In this document: piece after piece, positions 14,355 to 18,405 of the stretch
Layout: every line of letters begins with the position of its first letter
Numbering within the stretch: the first letter of the stretch is position 1
From: an uncultured Rhodobacter sp.
GTDB taxonomy: Bacteria > Pseudomonadota > Alphaproteobacteria > Rhodobacterales > Rhodobacteraceae
Reading direction: 5' to 3'
Length of the DNA: 18,405 nt
Assembly (NCBI GenBank): GCA_937901435.1
Contig: CALGTJ010000165.1
Location: forward strand, 1 to 18,405
Translations under genes and position numbers: made by a program
Notes under the pieces: model-generated
The model's input: only the letters and a program-made list of their open reading frames with translations
The model's database searches: none
Told to the model about the DNA's origin: nothing

Positions 14355-16412
14355 ATGACATCGCAGAGCAAAGGCTTTGTTGTGGGCGTCGATGTGGGCG
14401 GCACGTTTACGGATCTTGTGATGATCGACCAAAGCAACGGCGCAGTGCGGCTGGCCAAGGTTGCCAGCACGCTGGACAATCAGGCGCATGGAGTTTTGGC
14501 GGCTTTGTCAGAGGCCGAGGCCGATATGGCTGCGCTTGATCTGATCGTGCATGGCACAACGACCACCACCAACGCTGTGCTGGAACGCAAGCTGAGCAAA
14601 ACCGGGCTGATCACCACGGACGGCTTTCGCGATGTGTTGGAACTGGGGCGGCGCACCCGCCCGCAAGCCTATGGAATGAAAGGCGAATTTCACCCCATCA
14701 TCCCGCGGAACCTGCGCCTTGAAGTCCCCGAAAGGATGGATGCGGCGGGCGAGGTTGTCATCGCTCTGGACGAAGACGCGCTGCGCGCTGCCGCTGATAA
14801 GTTGCTGGCGATGGGGTGTGAATCCGTGGTCATCCACTTCCTGCACGCCTACGCCAACCCCACCCATGAATTGCGCGCCGCCGAGATCCTGCGAGAGGTC
14901 TGGCCAAACGGCTACATCACTCTTGGCCATGCCCTGTTGTCAGAAAGCCGCGAATTCGAACGGGGGGTGACCGCCGCCGTCAATGCCTCGGTCCAGCCCC
15001 TGCTGGCACGCTATATTTCGCGGCTGGAAACGGCCTTGTCCGATGGCGGATACACAGGCGAATTGCTGGTGATGAACGGCAATGGCGGCATGGTCTCTGC
15101 CAGCCGTGTCGCAGAAGAAGCCGCCAAGACAGTGATGTCCGGCCCCGCCTCTGGCGTGATGGCGGCGGCCTATTCGGGACGCGCGGCGGGGATCCTTGAT
15201 CTGATCACATATGACATGGGCGGCACCTCTACCGATGTGGCGTTGATCAAGGGCGCAGAGCCGTCCGTTTCGAATGAAACAGAGATCGAATACGCCATGC
15301 CGATCCATGTTCCCATGGTCGATGTGCGCACGGTCGGCGCGGGCGGCGGGTCGATCGCGCGGGTCAATGCGGCGGGCTTGCTAGAGGTCGGACCGCAGAG
15401 CGCCGGGGCCGTGCCGGGGCCGATCTGTTACGGGCGCGGCGGGGTCGAGCCGACGATTTCAGACGCCAACCTGCTGCTGGGGCGGCTGGACCCCGCGCGG
15501 CTGACAGCGGTCAAGGGGGGCATTTCACTGGACGACGTGCGCGCCATTTTTACCTCGAAACTCGCCACGCCTCTGGGCGTTGACGCCACCCAAGCCGCCG
15601 CTGCCGTCATTCAGGTCGCCAATATGCGCATGGCGGGCGCGATCCGCATGGTCTCTGTCTCGCTGGGGGCCGATCCGCGGGATTATGCGCTGTTCGCCTT
15701 TGGCGGGGCCGGGCCTCTGCACGCCTGCGCCTTGGCGCGCGAACTTAGCATCCCGCGTGTGTTGATCCCGCCACGCCCCGGTATCACCAATGCCATTGGA
15801 TGCGCCGTGGCCGATCTGCGCCACGACTTTGTGCGCACGATCAATCGGCCTCTGGATACGCTGAGTATGGACGATCTGCGCGCCGTCTTTGAAGCGCAGG
15901 CCAGCGAGGGCGAGGCGTTGATCGGCGGTGAAACCGTGGCGTTGAAGGGTCTGCGACGGGTCCATTCGCTGGACATGCAATTCATCGGCCAGACCCATCT
16001 GATCCGTGTGCCCCTGCCCGACATCACCCTGACCCAAGACGCCCTGCGCGCCCTCTTTGAGCAAGTCTATTTCCGCCGCTTTCGCGTCGAACTGGCCCAG
16101 ATCCGCGCCAATGTGGTGAATGTGAACACCTCTGTGATCGGTGAGCGCCTGCCGATTGATCTGGCCACACTCATCGACCCTGCCGGGCGCAAGGCGACGT
16201 TGCAAAAGGCCCAGCGCACCATGCGCCCGGTCTATTTCGACGACTGGCATGACACGCCGGTCTATCGTCGTGACCTCTTGCCCCTCGACGTGGAACTGCG
16301 CGGTCCCGCGATCCTGGAACAGATGGACACCACCATCCTGATCGAACCCGGCGACGTGGCGCGGGGCGATACCCAAGGCAACCTAATCATTGAATTGGGA
16401 GAGACCGCATGA
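14355..16412 (+). CDS. hyuA: ATP-dependent hydantoinase/oxoprolinase subunit A (HyuA family)
   Basis: 685 residues, full length for the family. The N-terminal HyuA domain begins with GVDVGGTFTD (11-20), the ATP phosphate-1 loop, and has HGTTTTTNAVLERK (66-79). The central hydantoinase A domain has YDMGGTSTDVAL (about 286-297), GAGGGSIA (about 327) and FGGAGPLHA (about 448). With subunit B, relatives hydrolyse a cyclic amide or imide (N-methylhydantoin, 5-oxoproline, hydantoins) at the cost of ATP in the cytoplasm. The gene overlaps hyuB by four bases (ATGA). Here it could open a lactam or imide ring made by the hydroxylase/reductase operon on the other side of the metal module (inference). 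GGGGCGAAGAG before the ATG gives a loose ribosome site. Confidence 0.9.
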   Translation: MTSQSKGFVVGVDVGGTFTDLVMIDQSNGAVRLAKVASTLDNQAHGVLAALSEAEADMAALDLIVHGTTTTTNAVLERKLSKTGLITTDGFRDVLELGRRTRPQAYGMKGEFHPIIPRNLRLEVPERMDAAGEVVIALDEDALRAAADKLLAMGCESVVIHFLHAYANPTHELRAAEILREVWPNGYITLGHALLSESREFERGVTAAVNASVQPLLARYISRLETALSDGGYTGELLVMNGNGGMVSASRVAEEAAKTVMSGPASGVMAAAYSGRAAGILDLITYDMGGTSTDVALIKGAEPSVSNETEIEYAMPIHVPMVDVRTVGAGGGSIARVNAAGLLEVGPQSAGAVPGPICYGRGGVEPTISDANLLLGRLDPARLTAVKGGISLDDVRAIFTSKLATPLGVDATQAAAAVIQVANMRMAGAIRMVSVSLGADPRDYALFAFGGAGPLHACALARELSIPRVLIPPRPGITNAIGCAVADLRHDFVRTINRPLDTLSMDDLRAVFEAQASEGEALIGGETVALKGLRRVHSLDMQFIGQTHLIRVPLPDITLTQDALRALFEQVYFRRFRVELAQIRANVVNVNTSVIGERLPIDLATLIDPAGRKATLQKAQRTMRPVYFDDWHDTPVYRRDLLPLDVELRGPAILEQMDTTILIEPGDVARGDTQGNLIIELGETA

Positions 16413-18154
16413 GCGTCGATCCGATCACCCTGTCCGTCATCCAATCCGGGTTGCAACAGGTCTGCGACGAGATGGATCTAAGCTTTAGCCGCGCCGCCTT
16501 TTCACCCGTGATTGCCGAGGCCAACGACCGCTCTGACGGGATTTACAGCGCAGAGGATGGCGCGCTGATTGCCCAAGGTGCAGGCGGCCTGCCGGTCTTT
16601 GTCGGCACGATGCAATATTCGACGCGCACCCTGATCGAGATGATCGCATGTGGTCAGGTCGCCGCGCCCAAGCCCGATGACATCTATATCGTCAACGACC
16701 CCTATCTTGGGGGCACGCATCTGATGGACGTGCGTTTTGCCCGGCCGTTCTACCGCAATGGCGAGCTGTATTGCTGGCTGTCCAATACCGGACATTGGCC
16801 CGATACCGGCGGTGCGGTCCCCGGTGGGTTTTCGGCCAGTGCGACCTCTGTCGAACAAGAGGGCCTGCGCCTGCCGCCTGTGCGTCTGTTCAAAGAGGGC
16901 GTGCTGGACACCGAAATCTATTCGATCATCTGTTCCAACATCCGCGTGGCCGATCAACGGATTGGCGATGTAAAGGCGCAGGCGGCGGCGCTGATCGTCG
17001 GTGAAGAGCGGCTGAATGCGCTGATGGATCGTTATGGTGATGAAACGGTGACAGAGGCAATCGCCGAATTGCGCCGTCGCTCCGCCCGGCAGATGCGCAG
17101 CTTTATCGAGGCAATCCCCGAGGGCACTTGGGGCGCCTCGGCTTGGGTTGATAGCGACGGCGTTGTGGATGAGCCGCTGGAAATTCGGCTGGCCGTGACG
17201 CGCACGGGCGACGATTTGACCTTTGACTTCACCGGCTCCAGCGCGCCTTGCATTGGGCCGATGAATTCGGTGCGTGCCACGACGCTTAGTTCTGTTTACC
17301 TCGCCATGCGCCATATCTTTCCAGAGGTGCCAATCAGCGCGGGCGCGTTCGAACCTTTGCAGGTCACCGGCATCGAAGGCACCTTTCTGGATGCGCAATA
17401 TCCCCGCCCCGTGTCGGGCTGCGCCGCCGAGGTCAGCCAACGCATCGCAGAGGCGGTGTTTGCCGCGCTGGTCCCCGCCCTGCCCGACCGGATCACCGCC
17501 GCGCCCGCAGGCACCAGCGGGAATTTTGCGCTGGGTGGGCATGACCCGGCGCGGGGGCGGGATTTTGTGATGTACCAGCTGTCGGGGGGTGGATATGGCG
17601 GCAATGCCGATCATGACGGTCTCAGCAATGGCTGTTCCACCATCGGAATTTCCAAAGCACCCCCCATCGAGATCATGGAGCAGGCGTTTCCCGTTCTCTA
17701 TCGCCATTACAAGCTGCGCGAAGGATCTGGGGGCGCGGGCACTCATCGCGGCGGTTTTGGTCTGGATTACATGATGGAATTGCGGCGCGGCGCGGCCAAG
17801 GCCAGCTTTGTCATGGATCATGGCCGGTCCGGTCCGCAAGGCGCGCTGGGTGGCAGGGATGGCGCGGTGAATACTGTGACAGTCTGGCAAGATGGCATAG
17901 CCCACAGGCCGCCGCACCTCAGCAAGGAGCAGGATATTCCGCTTGCTGTTGGCGACCGCGTGCATGTTCAAACCCCGGGCGGTGGCGGATATGGCCCCGC
18001 TATGATCCGCGATCCGCATGCCGTGGTGACAGATGTGTTGCTTGGATACTACACAGAGGCGCAGGCTAAACAGCTTTTTGGCGTTATTCTCACTAAAGGA
18101 CAACTTGATATAGACGCTACTCGCGCATACCGTGCAAAGATGAACGACGAATAA
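16409..18154 (+). CDS. hyuB: ATP-dependent hydantoinase/oxoprolinase subunit B (HyuB family)
   Basis: 581 residues, complete. It opens with the family's usual sequence (DPITLSVIQSGLQQVCDEMD). IVNDPYLGGTHLMDV (about 94-108) is the conserved hydantoinase B block. GSGGAGTHRGGFGLDY (near 438) and PGGGGYGP (near 524) are the expected C-terminal glycine-rich elements. It is the obligate partner of HyuA; in this family A handles ATP while B contributes to lactam hydrolysis. The ATGA overlap with hyuA points to equal amounts of the two subunits. Exact substrate unknown: hydantoin, 5-oxoproline or a reduced pyridone-type lactam are all possible. Confidence 0.9.
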   Translation: MSVDPITLSVIQSGLQQVCDEMDLSFSRAAFSPVIAEANDRSDGIYSAEDGALIAQGAGGLPVFVGTMQYSTRTLIEMIACGQVAAPKPDDIYIVNDPYLGGTHLMDVRFARPFYRNGELYCWLSNTGHWPDTGGAVPGGFSASATSVEQEGLRLPPVRLFKEGVLDTEIYSIICSNIRVADQRIGDVKAQAAALIVGEERLNALMDRYGDETVTEAIAELRRRSARQMRSFIEAIPEGTWGASAWVDSDGVVDEPLEIRLAVTRTGDDLTFDFTGSSAPCIGPMNSVRATTLSSVYLAMRHIFPEVPISAGAFEPLQVTGIEGTFLDAQYPRPVSGCAAEVSQRIAEAVFAALVPALPDRITAAPAGTSGNFALGGHDPARGRDFVMYQLSGGGYGGNADHDGLSNGCSTIGISKAPPIEIMEQAFPVLYRHYKLREGSGGAGTHRGGFGLDYMMELRRGAAKASFVMDHGRSGPQGALGGRDGAVNTVTVWQDGIAHRPPHLSKEQDIPLAVGDRVHVQTPGGGGYGPAMIRDPHAVVTDVLLGYYTEAQAKQLFGVILTKGQLDIDATRAYRAKMNDE

Positions 18155-18178
18155 CCCGTTAACAGCGCAGCCAAATCC

Positions 18179-18196
18179 ACAACTCTTGTTGTTTTT
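18179..18196 (+). terminator. Weak intrinsic terminator candidate after hyuB
   Basis: ACAAC, loop TCTT, GTTGT, then TTTT, 25 bases after the hyuB stop. The stem is only five pairs and AT-rich, so the call is tentative. Confidence 0.3.
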
Positions 18197-18226
18197 GCAA
18201 ATGATTTTCGGAAGGACAGCACCGCC

Positions 18227-18405
18227 ATGTCCAAAATGGCCACACTTGTCTTAATTGCCTGCTCGTCGCTTTTGATCACAACTATGGGTCTTGCGCAGAA
18301 TGCCTTGGGTGGCCCTGTTATCCTGGAACTTCGTCACGAGGCTTTGCCCGACCCCCTGTGTCAGCGTAGTTGTCCGCCGCTCTATTTTTCCTCTATTTCT
18401 CAGGT
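18227..18405 (+). CDS. Small exported protein, partial (3' end beyond window)
   Basis: Open from the ATG at 18227 to the window edge (59 codons). The N-terminus MSKMATLVLIACSSLLITT plus MGLAQNA looks like a Sec signal peptide with cleavage near LAQNA. After it two Cys occur close together (LCQRSCPP), which could form a disulfide or bind a metal. GGAAGGA lies about ten bases upstream of the ATG. The region is lower in GC than hyuB. The family is not recognised, and the link to hyuAB is unclear. Confidence 0.5.
   Translation, partial: MSKMATLVLIACSSLLITTMGLAQNALGGPVILELRHEALPDPLCQRSCPPLYFSSISQ

Noticed and set aside
16502..18103. 533-codon open frame on the minus strand
   Set aside because: It lies antisense to hyuB, which matches its family over the whole length; this frame has no recognisable domain.
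1..18405. CRISPR arrays, tRNA or rRNA genes, insertion sequences, integrases
   Set aside because: No regularly spaced direct repeats, cloverleaf genes, transposase or integrase frames were seen on either strand.

Overview
The window looks like the chromosome of an alphaproteobacterium, most likely a Rhodobacterales (roseobacter-group) species. This is inferred from GC-rich coding DNA (about 60 percent by eye), tightly overlapping operons and the gene content; no rRNA or marker gene confirms it. No tRNA, rRNA, CRISPR array or insertion sequence was seen, and no intergenic stretch reaches 300 bases.

Minus strand, read from 12022 down to 1. First comes a Tat-type periplasmic binding protein (12022-10730). 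It is followed by an unrecognised, lower-GC gene with its own promoter candidate (10583-9795). Next is a complete branched-chain-type ABC transporter: permeases livH and livM, then ATPases livG and livF (9676-6407). A good sigma70-like promoter candidate (6371-6399) then opens a catabolic operon. It holds a molybdenum-hydroxylase FAD subunit, a fused [2Fe-2S]/molybdopterin subunit, a 6-hydroxynicotinate-reductase-like Fe-S protein, a UPF0280 (ApbE-like) protein and an AA_synth/DUF1185 protein cut by the left window edge. Its genes overlap by 1 to 8 bases, so they are probably translated in a coupled way.

Centre, 12133-14297. A divergent pair encodes a histidine-containing polytopic membrane protein (minus) and an exported two-domain protein with a PCu(A)C-like half and a His/Met-bearing half (plus). 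This looks like a metal-handling, perhaps copper, module that interrupts the catabolic locus.

Plus strand, 14355-18154. hyuA and hyuB encode the two subunits of an ATP-dependent hydantoinase/oxoprolinase. They are followed by the start of a small exported protein that runs off the right edge.

Working model (inference): the binding protein and LivHMGF import a small N-containing compound. The molybdenum hydroxylase adds an oxygen to an N-heterocycle, the 6-hydroxynicotinate-reductase-like enzyme partly reduces the ring, and HyuAB hydrolyses the resulting lactam or imide with ATP. The UPF0280 protein may attach flavin covalently to the reductase, and the DUF1185 protein may act on a later intermediate. 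The order oxidise, reduce, open resembles anaerobic nicotinate catabolism in Eubacterium barkeri, but the true substrate cannot be read from the sequence.
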